A stretch of DNA of 64,000 bases, taken from NCBI RefSeq assembly GCF_038449125.1, contig NZ_CP151800.1, forward strand, positions 3,568,406 to 3,632,405, read 5' to 3'. The DNA comes from Kosakonia sp. BYX6 (GTDB lineage Bacteria > Pseudomonadota > Gammaproteobacteria > Enterobacterales > Enterobacteriaceae). The position numbers were made by a program, and so were the translations under genes. Below the pieces are notes generated by a model. The model had not been told where the DNA came from. It saw nothing but the letters and a program-made list of their open reading frames with translations, and ran no database searches. Positions 16,227 to 24,358 of this stretch are shown here, one piece after another. Within the stretch, counting starts at the first letter, position 1, and the number at the start of each line of letters is the position of its first letter.

Positions 16227-16910
16227 ATGTCAATAAATATATTGATCGCAGATGAGCATACGATAATACGCCGGGGGATGACCTCGATGATAAATTCCCT
16301 GAAAGCCAGCAATATTAATACGGAAAGGTTAGATATAGATGTTGTCGGTGATACACATGAACAAACAGAACTTCTCAATATTCTCGCTAATCAACAAGTC
16401 GACCTTCTCTTTCTAGGCTACGGACTTAACACCATAAAAACCGGCAGTCCCTTATCTGAATTAGATGGCATCGCGCTGGTGAAATGGATTTCGAGCCGCC
16501 ACCCCAAAACAAAAATCATTTTCCTCTCGCCTTATAACAACACCAATCTTATCCGCATCGCGCTGGAAGCCGGCGCCAAAGGGTATATCAGCCGCAATAC
16601 CAGTGAACGAACTTTATGGCGTGCCATGACCACCGTATTGATGGACGAAGTTTATATCGAGCGAGGATTAATGGATTCGCTTTTCCGCCGGGATGCGATT
16701 ACCCCTCAGGAACTGTCAACCCGTGAAAGCGAAGTATTACGTTTGCTATGCCGTGGTCTTTCTTTAACAACAATTTCCAAACGTATGAATATCAGTATTA
16801 AAACGGTCAGCGCTCATAAACTCAGAGCAATGGCGAAATTAAATGTCCGAACCGATTGTCAGCTTTATTGCCTGTTATTTCAGACACGCATGTTTGATAT
16901 TGCCATGTAA
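16227..16910 (+). CDS. LuxR/RcsB-type regulator with degenerate receiver domain
   Basis: 227 residues: N-terminal receiver-like domain (1-130) and C-terminal LuxR helix-turn-helix (about 155-215, 'LSTRESEVLRLLCRGLSLTTISKRM'). The overall design is RcsB/EvgA-like. The acidic pocket D9-E10 is kept, but the residue where the phospho-acceptor Asp should stand (five after D59 in 'VDLLFLGYG') is Gly64, and the conserved switch Lys is replaced ('GYISRN'). It should therefore work without phosphorylation, perhaps by dimerisation or ligand binding, as other atypical response regulators do. The ribosome site is GGGAG. Being divergent from gspG it is the obvious candidate controller of the secretion operon. 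Confidence 0.85.
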   Translation: MSINILIADEHTIIRRGMTSMINSLKASNINTERLDIDVVGDTHEQTELLNILANQQVDLLFLGYGLNTIKTGSPLSELDGIALVKWISSRHPKTKIIFLSPYNNTNLIRIALEAGAKGYISRNTSERTLWRAMTTVLMDEVYIERGLMDSLFRRDAITPQELSTRESEVLRLLCRGLSLTTISKRMNISIKTVSAHKLRAMAKLNVRTDCQLYCLLFQTRMFDIAM

Positions 16911-17007
16911 GTAGTGTGTTTTGCCGTGTTAGTTGATGTGATAGTAAGTGTGTTATTTATCTATTTAAAAATAAATGTTCAACGTTGCAGTATTATTTGG
17001 TGCCATG

Positions 17008-17044
17008 AAAGAAGGCCATCCCGTATCCCGGAATGGCCTTCTTT
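17008..17044. terminator. Bidirectional intrinsic terminator between the regulator and the LPMO gene
   Basis: A perfect 12-bp stem (AAAGAAGGCCAT / ATGGCCTTCTTT) lies between two convergent genes, serving both transcripts. Confidence 0.85.
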
Positions 17045-17060
17045 ATGATTGCAGCGGGGG

Positions 17061-17831
17061 TTATTTTGCCAATGCCCACACGTCATTCGTTTCCGGTTGG
17101 TCGCCCTTCGTCCACCAACGCGCTTGATATTCTTTCCCTTCCCAGGTCACTTTATCGCCGCCGACATAAATACTCTCTGCATGCCATGCCGCTGGCGCAT
17201 CCGCTTCGCTGTTTTCATCCTCACCAGGTTGGTTATGACCGCCAAAATCAACATCGATCACGTTGTAAAACGTAGCGGCGGTGTCAGAAACGTCCCAGGC
17301 GGCCAAAATCACGTGATACCCTTCGCGCGCCGGAACAACACATTCCTGCGCCTCATCAGCACCCAGAGCCGGTTGCCTGTTATTGCCTTCGATATGGCAG
17401 AAAGGCTGCGTTTCAAAGGAGGCGCGCGTCAGCGGCTGGTTCGGGTTCCAGTCGGCTTTGGTTATCCAGTAATCCCAGGATTTGGCTTTATGCGGCGCGG
17501 TATAGGTCCAGGTAAAGGACTGTTTCCCGGCGCTGATCGGATGTTTCACCCAGCGCGTTTCGCTTTGCTCATCCAGACGGCTCATTGACGCGACGCCCGC
17601 GCTGGCAATATGGCCGTCTTCCGGCCCGTTATTCAGTTCAGGAAAACCATCGGCCCCTTCCACACTTTGCATTTCATACAGCGGGCCGCTGCCGCAATCT
17701 TTATTTTGCGATCCCATATTGGCGTTACACATAAATGCACGCGACGCGGGTTGTGAAACATAGCCGTGGGCCAGCGCCCCGCCAGCCATACCTAATGTTG
17801 CTAATGCGAGAACAATTTTTGAAAGCTTCAT
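17061..17831 (-). CDS. Chitin-active lytic polysaccharide monooxygenase (AA10) with CBM5/12 module
   Basis: 256 residues. After the signal peptide (cleavage ALA|H) the mature protein starts with His22, which with His114 in 'TAPHKAKSW' gives the copper histidine brace of AA10 enzymes such as CBP21 of Serratia. The order 'WDYWITKADWNPNQPLTRASF' and 'GYHVILAAWDVSDTAATFYNVIDV' is that of chitin-active members. Residues about 214-256 are a separate chitin-binding module (IYVGGD...ARWWT) joined by an acidic linker. It oxidatively cuts crystalline chitin outside the cell. The chitinase gene lies just upstream on the same strand but a terminator separates them. It is a likely substrate of the adjacent secretion system. 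Confidence 0.95.
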   Translation of the reverse strand: MKLSKIVLALATLGMAGGALAHGYVSQPASRAFMCNANMGSQNKDCGSGPLYEMQSVEGADGFPELNNGPEDGHIASAGVASMSRLDEQSETRWVKHPISAGKQSFTWTYTAPHKAKSWDYWITKADWNPNQPLTRASFETQPFCHIEGNNRQPALGADEAQECVVPAREGYHVILAAWDVSDTAATFYNVIDVDFGGHNQPGEDENSEADAPAAWHAESIYVGGDKVTWEGKEYQARWWTKGDQPETNDVWALAK

Positions 17832-17850
17832 AAATAACTCCGTTTATTTT

Positions 17851-17884
17851 TAAAAAAAAGGCCGCAATAAACGCTATTGCGGCC
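17851..17884 (-). terminator. Intrinsic terminator of the chitinase gene
   Basis: A perfect 10-bp stem (GGCCGCAATA / TATTGCGGCC) is followed, reading leftward, by at least eight T. It lies 31 bp after the chitinase stop, so the LPMO gene downstream needs readthrough or its own promoter in the short gap. Confidence 0.92.
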
Positions 17885-17914
17885 GAAATATAAAAAACTC
17901 AATCAACCAGGAGA

Positions 17915-19483
17915 TTACTCAATGACCTGCCAAACTTCATTTGTGCCCGGCTCATTACCGCGGGTCCACCAACGTGCTTTGTAGTCTTTTCCTTTCCAGG
18001 ACGCTTCATCACCGCCGACATAGATCTTATCGCTATCCCAGGTAGCGATGGCTGATGGCGCATCCGGTTCGGAGACATCAGAATCTGCCGGGTGGTGCTT
18101 GATGCTGAACGACAGCGGAATGGAATCATTCACGCCATCATTGACCGTCAGGTTAAAGACCAGCGTGCTTTCCTCTTCCGGGCTGTTGAGCGTAAAGCTC
18201 GCTTTCGGCTGATTACCGTTGGTCAGCGTCACATGCGGCCCGGAAACTTGTGTCCATGACCAGTTCAGCGCGGCGCCTTCAGGATCTGTGGATGTAGAAC
18301 CGTCAAGCACCACGGTTGCGGCGCCGGTAACATCCTGCGGATAAACGGCTTTCGCGACCGGAATATGGTTCTCAACCTGCGGAACATCACCGCCTGTCGC
18401 TTGCTGCATCTCATTGATATAGCTGACCTGATCGGCGAAGCTCAGTTGCGTGTTGTTGGAACCGAGCGCCCAGACAAACACGCCGCCGTAGCCTTTTTCC
18501 GCCTGCCAGGCCGCGCGTTTCAGGTTGTTTTCTTTGGACTCAACGTAACGGCCTTCCGGCCCCCATTGTGAGTTGATGGTGTTACCAAGAATGATTTTTT
18601 TCTGATCGCCCACCGCACGGGCATAGTTCGCCATCGCCACGTCATAACGGAAACGCGGACCGGCGTCGTAGGTCATCACGTTAAAGAAATCAAACACATC
18701 GCGACCAGCGGTCAGCAGCGAGAGCGCTTCGCCGTGGTGAGTTGAGCGGGCATCTTCGATAAATGAGCAGTTTTCCATCACCGATGGGCTGGCACAGGAT
18801 TCCGGATCCGCGCCAACGTGATAGGTGGTCAGGCTGAGCAATTTACCGCTGTTCGGGCCGAGCAGCTCTTTAATGCGTTTGGCAAGGTTAAGCAGGTTTT
18901 CATTTTCCTGCGGCGTCAGACGGGCGACTTTTTCGTAGTCGAAATCAATACCATCCAGCTGGACGGTACCGGCTTTCTGGAAACTCGCCATATTGCAGGA
19001 GTTGTCCCAGGTGGCGCTCAGGCACTCGCCTACCATCTGTTCCGGCTTCATGTCTTTTTTGTAAACCGGGAAGTCGGTTTTCACCAGTTTGACCAAGCCC
19101 TGGGCGATTTTTTCGCGGCTTGCCGGGTCGGCAATATGCGCCCACATGCTTTCATAGGTTTCACCGCCGAACGCCACCATCATTTTTTTCGCTGGCGCGG
19201 CCAGTTTGGTTTGTGTCCAGGAGGTGTACGCTGGGGGTAACCAATACGGGTCGTAATCAACTTCTTTAATAATATTGTCTGATGAGGAGATATCGCCGTT
19301 CTGATCCCAACCGCCAAATGAGAGGAAGAACGTATCGACGTTGGATTTTTCAAGCTGGGTTGCGGCATCCTGAGGTAAACCCCAGGATGTCAGGTAACTC
19401 ATCACGTGATTATTTTCGGCAGAAAATGCCGCTTGTGAAAGTAAGACTGTACTGATCAAGGTAGCCAAAGATAGCTTTTTCAA
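17915..19483 (-). CDS. Secreted GH18 chitinase with Ig/PKD-like and CBM5/12 modules
   Basis: 522 residues. The start is TTG 19483, supported by AGGAGG five bases upstream and by the immediate signal peptide (MKKLSLATLISTVLLSQAAFSA). The catalytic domain (about 25-365) has the GH18 motif DxxDxDxE as D177-G-I-D180-F-D182-Y-E184, with Glu184 the proton donor. Residues about 372-460 are a PKD/Ig-like domain ('VLDGSTSTDPEGAAL') and about 478-522 a chitin-binding module nearly identical to that of the neighbouring LPMO. It hydrolyses chitin to oligomers in concert with that enzyme. It lies downstream of the sensor kinase gene with a 179-bp AT-rich gap containing a palindromic candidate operator. 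Confidence 0.95.
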   Translation of the reverse strand: MKKLSLATLISTVLLSQAAFSAENNHVMSYLTSWGLPQDAATQLEKSNVDTFFLSFGGWDQNGDISSSDNIIKEVDYDPYWLPPAYTSWTQTKLAAPAKKMMVAFGGETYESMWAHIADPASREKIAQGLVKLVKTDFPVYKKDMKPEQMVGECLSATWDNSCNMASFQKAGTVQLDGIDFDYEKVARLTPQENENLLNLAKRIKELLGPNSGKLLSLTTYHVGADPESCASPSVMENCSFIEDARSTHHGEALSLLTAGRDVFDFFNVMTYDAGPRFRYDVAMANYARAVGDQKKIILGNTINSQWGPEGRYVESKENNLKRAAWQAEKGYGGVFVWALGSNNTQLSFADQVSYINEMQQATGGDVPQVENHIPVAKAVYPQDVTGAATVVLDGSTSTDPEGAALNWSWTQVSGPHVTLTNGNQPKASFTLNSPEEESTLVFNLTVNDGVNDSIPLSFSIKHHPADSDVSEPDAPSAIATWDSDKIYVGGDEASWKGKDYKARWWTRGNEPGTNEVWQVIE

Positions 19484-19593
19484 AGTAACCTCCTGTTACA
19501 GGGTAAATAATAAATCTGCTATCAATGGTATGCTTTGAGAGAATTAATCCTATTAGCGACCTCTTTCAAATAATGAGAAGAGCGAATATTAGT

Positions 19594-19608
19594 TGAGGAA
19601 TATTCCTG
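19594..19608. promoter_or_regulatory. RcsB-box-like palindrome upstream of the chitinase gene
   Basis: TGAGGAATATTCCTG contains the perfect palindrome AGGAATATTCCT about 110 bp before the chitinase start. Its last 14 bases match 11 of 14 positions of the published RcsAB consensus TaAGaatatTCctA. The regulators encoded on both sides are RcsB/EvgA-like, which makes this a plausible operator; it is unproven. Confidence 0.45.
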
Positions 19609-19662
19609 GAATTATTGCGCAGCCTTTTTTATTAATAATAGTAATGAATAACCTGTTTTTTA

Positions 19663-21753
19663 TTATTTGATCCATTTACCGATCTCTTCCTGGCTGCAAG
19701 GTTTAAATAAACAACCGTCCATGCCCGCAGCCAGACACTGTTCAATCACTTCGGCCTGCGCGATGGCGGTAAAACCCAATAGCGTGGCGCGGGCGACGCC
19801 GTAATGTAGCTCTTGCGCACGTAATCGCTTCGCGAGGGTAAAGCCATCCATCACTGGCATGTTGCAATCAATCAGGATGTAATCGAAATGATGCTGCTGG
19901 CTCCATAAATTCAGCGCCTCCTCCCCGTTTTGCGCTTCACACACCTGGTGACCCAAAAACTCCAGTTGATAGCGTAATAACATTAGGTTTGGCGGGTAGT
20001 CATCGACGATTAATACCCGTTTTGCGGCTTGTGCGGCCTGCGGCGCGCTCAGGCTGGTCGGCTGCGGATGATGTCTGTTAACCGCCGGAAGACGCAGTTG
20101 CAGGGTGACCGACGTGCCTTTTCCCGGCACGCTGCTCAGCGTCAACTCACCGTTCATCAATTCGCACAAGGTACGGCAGATAAACAACCCCAGGCCGGTT
20201 CCCATGCGCGATGCCTCGCCATCCAGCCCAAACTGGGTAAACGGTTTGAAAAGCCGGGTTTGATCCTCCGGCGCAATCCCAATCCCGGTATCTTTGACGG
20301 TCAGCGAAACCATTATCTGTCCATCGTCAGCGGCTTGATGAGCAAGGATGACGCGGATCTCCCCTTCCTGAGTGAACTTGATGGCATTGCTCATCAGATT
20401 GGAGAGGATCTGTTTATAGCGATAAGGGTCTATTTTCAGTAAGCAAACATCGCCGCCCTCAACGATAAAGTGAATGGCGAGCTGCTTTTGATCGGTTGCT
20501 TCTTCGAATAGCAGCACCACGGAGCGGGTAAGGCCAATCAACTCTTCCGTCGAGGCTTCCAGCGCCATGCGGCCCGATTCAATGCGCGAAATATCCAGAA
20601 TATCGCCCACCACGGCGAGTAAGTTTTTCGCGGCGTCGTGCGCCACTTCCAGCATCGGTTGCGCCCGCTGCGCCTGCACATTCTGTTTTATCTGCAACTC
20701 AAGGATGCCGAGGATCGCATTTAGCGGCGTGCGAATTTCATGGCTCATCATCGACAGAAAATTGGTTTTCGCACGGCTGGACGCCACCGCCTCATCACGC
20801 GCTTCATTAAGCATTTGCTGCATACGCGTGCGCTGTTTGACCTGTCGGCGCTGCGAAATCCCCCACAGCAACGAGAGCGCCAGAATCACAGCCGTGCCGA
20901 TGCCGATTTGCCACAAATGTTTCCCCCACCGTTGCCAGAACGCGCCGCCCTGGTAATAGCCGTTGCTGCCAAGCTGCTGATAGTCGTTGTCGGGGATCGT
21001 ATCCAACACCTTGTTGATAATGGAGAGTAGCTCGGGCTGTTGCGGCGAAACGCCAAACGCAATGTGCATCGGGTTAACATTCAGCGCGCCCGCCAGCCGC
21101 ACATATTGCCTGCCAACCCGCCGAATCTGATGGCTGGCGTTGGCTTCAATAGCGATTGCCGCATCGACCACGCCCGCCGCTAATAAATCCACCGATTCGG
21201 TTGGCCCACTGGTCTCGACTAACCGTAAATGCGGGAAATGGGCGGCGAGATAGCGCGCTATTAATGTCCCCTCACGCACGGCCACGATCATGTCGGACGG
21301 CGTAGTGAGTGTTTTGGGCGCGCGGCGGGAATTTCTGATCAGCATGACATATTTGCTGGTCAGCCAGACGCGCGAGTAGCGTAAGTGCGGCAAACGATTG
21401 ACAGGTATCCCGGCCACCATATCGGCCTTCCCGGTCGCGATTTTTTTGCGCACGCTTCGCAGGCTGGCAGCATCTTCGATCGCAAAATTAAGCCCGGTAC
21501 GCAGCCGCACGAGCGTAAGTAAATCTGCGCTGATACCGCTGAAATTCATTTTCTTATCGATAAAGCTCATGGGCGCGTAGGCATCAAAGGCAAGCACGTT
21601 GATAACGGGATGCTGATGCATCCATTGCTTTTCCCTGGTCGAAAATACTGGCTGATTTTGTGTGGTTGGCGCTGCAAGTGTGATATCGGCAAGAAAAAAT
21701 AATCCCAGCGCAACCAATAACCTTTTCAGGCTACGAAAAATAGACCCCTGCAT
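19663..21753 (-). CDS. BvgS/EvgS-like hybrid sensor histidine kinase with a single venus-flytrap sensor
   Basis: 696 residues: signal peptide (1-28), one periplasmic SBP_bac_3 domain (about 48-265), membrane helix (281-300), HisKA with phospho-acceptor His338 in 'SHEIRTPLNAIL', HATPase ('SNLMSNAIKF', 'DTGIGI', 'GTGLGLFICR') and a C-terminal receiver with D629 in 'DYILIDCNMP'. BvgS and EvgS usually have two tandem sensor domains, often a PAS, and a C-terminal Hpt; here one sensor domain is present and PAS and Hpt are missing. The Hpt is encoded next door. It follows the regulator and Hpt genes in one probable operon and precedes the chitinase, suggesting that it senses a small solute, perhaps a chitin product. 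The ribosome site is CGGAG. Confidence 0.92.
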   Translation of the reverse strand: MQGSIFRSLKRLLVALGLFFLADITLAAPTTQNQPVFSTREKQWMHQHPVINVLAFDAYAPMSFIDKKMNFSGISADLLTLVRLRTGLNFAIEDAASLRSVRKKIATGKADMVAGIPVNRLPHLRYSRVWLTSKYVMLIRNSRRAPKTLTTPSDMIVAVREGTLIARYLAAHFPHLRLVETSGPTESVDLLAAGVVDAAIAIEANASHQIRRVGRQYVRLAGALNVNPMHIAFGVSPQQPELLSIINKVLDTIPDNDYQQLGSNGYYQGGAFWQRWGKHLWQIGIGTAVILALSLLWGISQRRQVKQRTRMQQMLNEARDEAVASSRAKTNFLSMMSHEIRTPLNAILGILELQIKQNVQAQRAQPMLEVAHDAAKNLLAVVGDILDISRIESGRMALEASTEELIGLTRSVVLLFEEATDQKQLAIHFIVEGGDVCLLKIDPYRYKQILSNLMSNAIKFTQEGEIRVILAHQAADDGQIMVSLTVKDTGIGIAPEDQTRLFKPFTQFGLDGEASRMGTGLGLFICRTLCELMNGELTLSSVPGKGTSVTLQLRLPAVNRHHPQPTSLSAPQAAQAAKRVLIVDDYPPNLMLLRYQLEFLGHQVCEAQNGEEALNLWSQQHHFDYILIDCNMPVMDGFTLAKRLRAQELHYGVARATLLGFTAIAQAEVIEQCLAAGMDGCLFKPCSQEEIGKWIK

Positions 21754-21799
21754 TATTTGCTCCGGTTTTTAGTGATCACAACGAAAAATAAGGAGCGAA

Positions 21800-22498
21800 T
21801 TAACCGATACGTATTAATTCCTGTAACTGGCGGTGTTCATCAAACATCATTGAAATAAAACTCTCGCGCATTTTCAGGCTATTTTCAGCGCTGATGACAC
21901 CATCATTAATAAGCGCAGGTAGCCGCTCCATAATAATGCATCCACGCCTGGCGCGGCGCATTCCCAGCAGATGCCAGGAGGATTTCATCCGGTGCGCAAG
22001 ATCGGCAATTTGCATGAGCGTCCCTTGATGACGCATTGTTTCAAGGTGTGTGATATCGGCGTCGAGTGTCTGCAACAGCCTGGGTAGCATGGCGTCAATA
22101 ACGGGCTGTTGCTGCCTGGCCAGCGCATGCAACTCGCGTAAATCAGCCGGTTTCGGTTCTTCCAGAGGCAATGCTTCCGCTAGCGGTAAAGGCAAAAGCT
22201 GGTCGAACCCTTTGAGGCGCAACAGATTTTCGTTCAGGGTTTGCAGATGGATACTGCCCGCCAACAGTAGCGCGGGCGGGGTTATTTCTTTCATCAACTC
22301 AGCCGCCAGAACCGCTTCGAGCAACGCGAAACCGGCGCGGGCGTTGTCACTTAAATCGATCAGCAAAGCATGCCAGCGCTGTTGGTGCAGATAATGTAGG
22401 GCGTCATCAATACCGACAATGACCCTCTCTCGATTTGCGGTGTGCATACCTGGCTGAGCAAGCGGGGACATGGCGAGTAGCGTCTGCGTTCCCTGCAT
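21800..22498 (-). CDS. Stand-alone phosphotransfer protein: degenerate receiver plus Hpt domain
   Basis: 232 residues. Residues about 25-110 resemble a receiver fold with 'ALLIDLSDN' (D48) but lack the usual N-terminal acidic pair and the late Lys, so this part is probably degenerate. Residues about 130-230 are an Hpt domain, with the phospho-accepting His169 in 'LAHRMKSSWHLLG'. This supplies the REC-Hpt half that the adjacent hybrid kinase lacks, completing a His-Asp-His-Asp relay to the regulator encoded 16 bp upstream. GGAGG precedes the start. Confidence 0.82.
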   Translation of the reverse strand: MQGTQTLLAMSPLAQPGMHTANRERVIVGIDDALHYLHQQRWHALLIDLSDNARAGFALLEAVLAAELMKEITPPALLLAGSIHLQTLNENLLRLKGFDQLLPLPLAEALPLEEPKPADLRELHALARQQQPVIDAMLPRLLQTLDADITHLETMRHQGTLMQIADLAHRMKSSWHLLGMRRARRGCIIMERLPALINDGVISAENSLKMRESFISMMFDEHRQLQELIRIG

Positions 22499-22514
22499 AA
22501 CAACCTCCGTTGTA

Positions 22515-23147
22515 TTAACTGGTTAATCCAAGTTGCTGGAGATATTCGTAAAGCTCGTATTCTGAGGTAACGCCGAGTTTGCGCATTGCGCTTTTCTTTT
22601 GCGCGCTGACGGTCTGTTTAGTTCGGCTAAGCCGGGTGCTGATTTCATTTACCGTTAATCCACGAAGTAACAGGCGCAGCACTTCGTTCTCTTTCGGTGT
22701 CAGGCTCACTCGCAAACCCGGCTGCGCTTCATCACTGTCCGGCCAGGCTTTCGCGCAGGCCAGCGCTGGTGCGAGGCGTTTCATGGTATGCAGTAATTCC
22801 GTCGACAAGCTGGCTTTGCTAAGCACAGCATGGACACCCAACCGCCGTAGCGACCGCTGAACGCCGGGGTTGCTTACCATGGTCACCACAATAATTAATA
22901 ATGACGGCCAGCGTCGTTTTATTAACTGAATAAGCGCCAGCCCATCATTATATTTTTCACCGGGCATACTGAAATCGGTGATGAGAATATCAATGGAATG
23001 TTGTTCAAGTTTGGTTATCAGTTCGTCCGTGGTCAGCGCTTCATCAATTATCTGATATTGCCGGGAAAGCGGCGTGAGTAATGCTCTTAGTCCCATTAAA
23101 TAAATAGGGTGGTCATCGGCAATCAGAATGTTTTTCTTTTTAGACAT
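22515..23147 (-). CDS. RcsB/EvgA-like response regulator (receiver plus LuxR HTH)
   Basis: 210 residues. The receiver is intact: D11-D12 acidic pair, phospho-acceptor D58 in 'ILITDFSMPG' and a late Lys in 'AVLSKASL'. The LuxR-type helix-turn-helix (about 148-205, 'LTPKENEVLRLLLRGLTVNEISTRL') reads much like RcsB. It is first in the probable operon regulator-Hpt-kinase, transcribed toward the chitinase. As terminal acceptor of the relay it may bind the GGAATATTCC-type palindrome before the chitinase. It is not rcsB itself, which sits beside rcsD elsewhere in enterics. Confidence 0.9.
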   Translation of the reverse strand: MSKKKNILIADDHPIYLMGLRALLTPLSRQYQIIDEALTTDELITKLEQHSIDILITDFSMPGEKYNDGLALIQLIKRRWPSLLIIVVTMVSNPGVQRSLRRLGVHAVLSKASLSTELLHTMKRLAPALACAKAWPDSDEAQPGLRVSLTPKENEVLRLLLRGLTVNEISTRLSRTKQTVSAQKKSAMRKLGVTSEYELYEYLQQLGLTS

Positions 23148-23327
23148 ACTTACGGATTTTCAGGTCACGGCAACGTAATGATAATGGGGGTTACTCTAAC
23201 AAAAAACATCACAGTGCAGCATGAATATTTATTATTAATAGATGGGGTGTCTTTATAATTAAAAGCAGCATTAATACACACAGCAAATAAGAATGCGAGG
23301 TTTATAAATACTATAAATATTATAGGC

Positions 23328-23358
23328 AAAAAAAACCGCAACCCGGAGGCTGCGGTTT
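23328..23358 (-). terminator. Intrinsic terminator of the yajC-secD-secF transcript
   Basis: An AAACCGCA / TGCGGTTT stem with a CCTCCGGGT loop, read leftward, ends in seven or more T. It lies just after the secF stop codon. Confidence 0.92.
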
Positions 23359-23376
23359 GATTGATGAAGCGGAAAC

Positions 23377-24348
23377 TTACGGCAGAATAGACGGCTGATC
23401 CGCCCCTTCTTTTTCCACTTTTTGCTGCAACAGGTGCTCGCGTTTCATGCCCATCTTCAGTGCCAGCGCTGACGCGACATAGATTGAAGAGGCAGTACCG
23501 ATGGAAACACCGATCAGCATGGTCAGCGAGAAGCCTTTCAACATCGCACCACCGAACAGATAGAGCATCAGGATCACAACCAACGTGGTGCCGGAGGTAA
23601 TCAACGTACGATGCAGGGTCTGCGTCAGTGAAATGTTGAAGATCTCGTACGGCGTACCGCGACGGATCTTACGGAAGTTTTCACGAATACGGTCCGATAC
23701 CACGATGCTGTCGTTCAACGAGTAACCGATGACCGACATCAGTGATGCGACGATGGTCAGATCGACCTCGATCTGGAACAGCGACAGCACGCCCATGGTG
23801 ATGATAACGTCGTGCGCCAGCGCGATAACCACGCCCGCCGCCAGACGCCATTCGAAACGGAAGCCGACATAAACGAGGATGCTGATCAGCGCAACCAGCA
23901 GCGCCATGCCACCAGTTTGCGCCAGATCCGCGCCAACGCTCGGCCCAACGAATTCGATACGCTTCACGGAGGCATTCTGGCTGGTCGCTTCGTTAATCAC
24001 GCTAACGACTTTACTGCCCAGCACCTGTCCGCCGGATTCACCCTGCGCAGGCGGCATACGAACCATGATGTCGCGGCTGCTACCGAAGTTCTGCAACAGC
24101 GGCTCCTGGAAGCCCGCTTTCTCCAGCGCGTCACGCATTAAGTCCATGTCCGCTGGTTTTTCCAGCGAAATTTCGATAACCGTACCGCCGGTAAAATCCA
24201 GGCCCCAGTTAAAGCCGCGTACGCCCATCACCACGATGGACAGAATAAGCAGCCCGCCGGAAATGATAAAAGCCCAGTTGTCCCAGCGCATAAAGTCCCA
24301 GACTTTACGGCCGTGGTTCAATTGTTCAACAGTATAATCCTGTGCCAC
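23377..24348 (-). CDS. secF: Protein translocase subunit SecF
   Basis: 323 residues, the same length as E. coli SecF. The start is GTG 24348 with GAGGAG six bases upstream; the longer open frame would run into secD and lacks homology. Six membrane segments with a large first periplasmic loop are visible, together with '[17 protein letters not shown]' and the RND-like '[18 protein letters not shown]'. With SecD and YajC it uses the proton gradient to help pull proteins out of SecYEG. Ten bases separate it from secD. Confidence 0.98.
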   Translation of the reverse strand: MAQDYTVEQLNHGRKVWDFMRWDNWAFIISGGLLILSIVVMGVRGFNWGLDFTGGTVIEISLEKPADMDLMRDALEKAGFQEPLLQNFGSSRDIMVRMPPAQGESGGQVLGSKVVSVINEATSQNASVKRIEFVGPSVGADLAQTGGMALLVALISILVYVGFRFEWRLAAGVVIALAHDVIITMGVLSLFQIEVDLTIVASLMSVIGYSLNDSIVVSDRIRENFRKIRRGTPYEIFNISLTQTLHRTLITSGTTLVVILMLYLFGGAMLKGFSLTMLIGVSIGTASSIYVASALALKMGMKREHLLQQKVEKEGADQPSILP

Positions 24349-24358
24349 AACGCACTCC

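Noticed and set aside
16227-16910. Loss of the receiver Asp as a frameshift or pseudogene
   Set aside because: The reading frame and HTH are intact and several receiver residues around the site are kept, so this looks like a real atypical regulator; sequencing error at one codon cannot be fully excluded.
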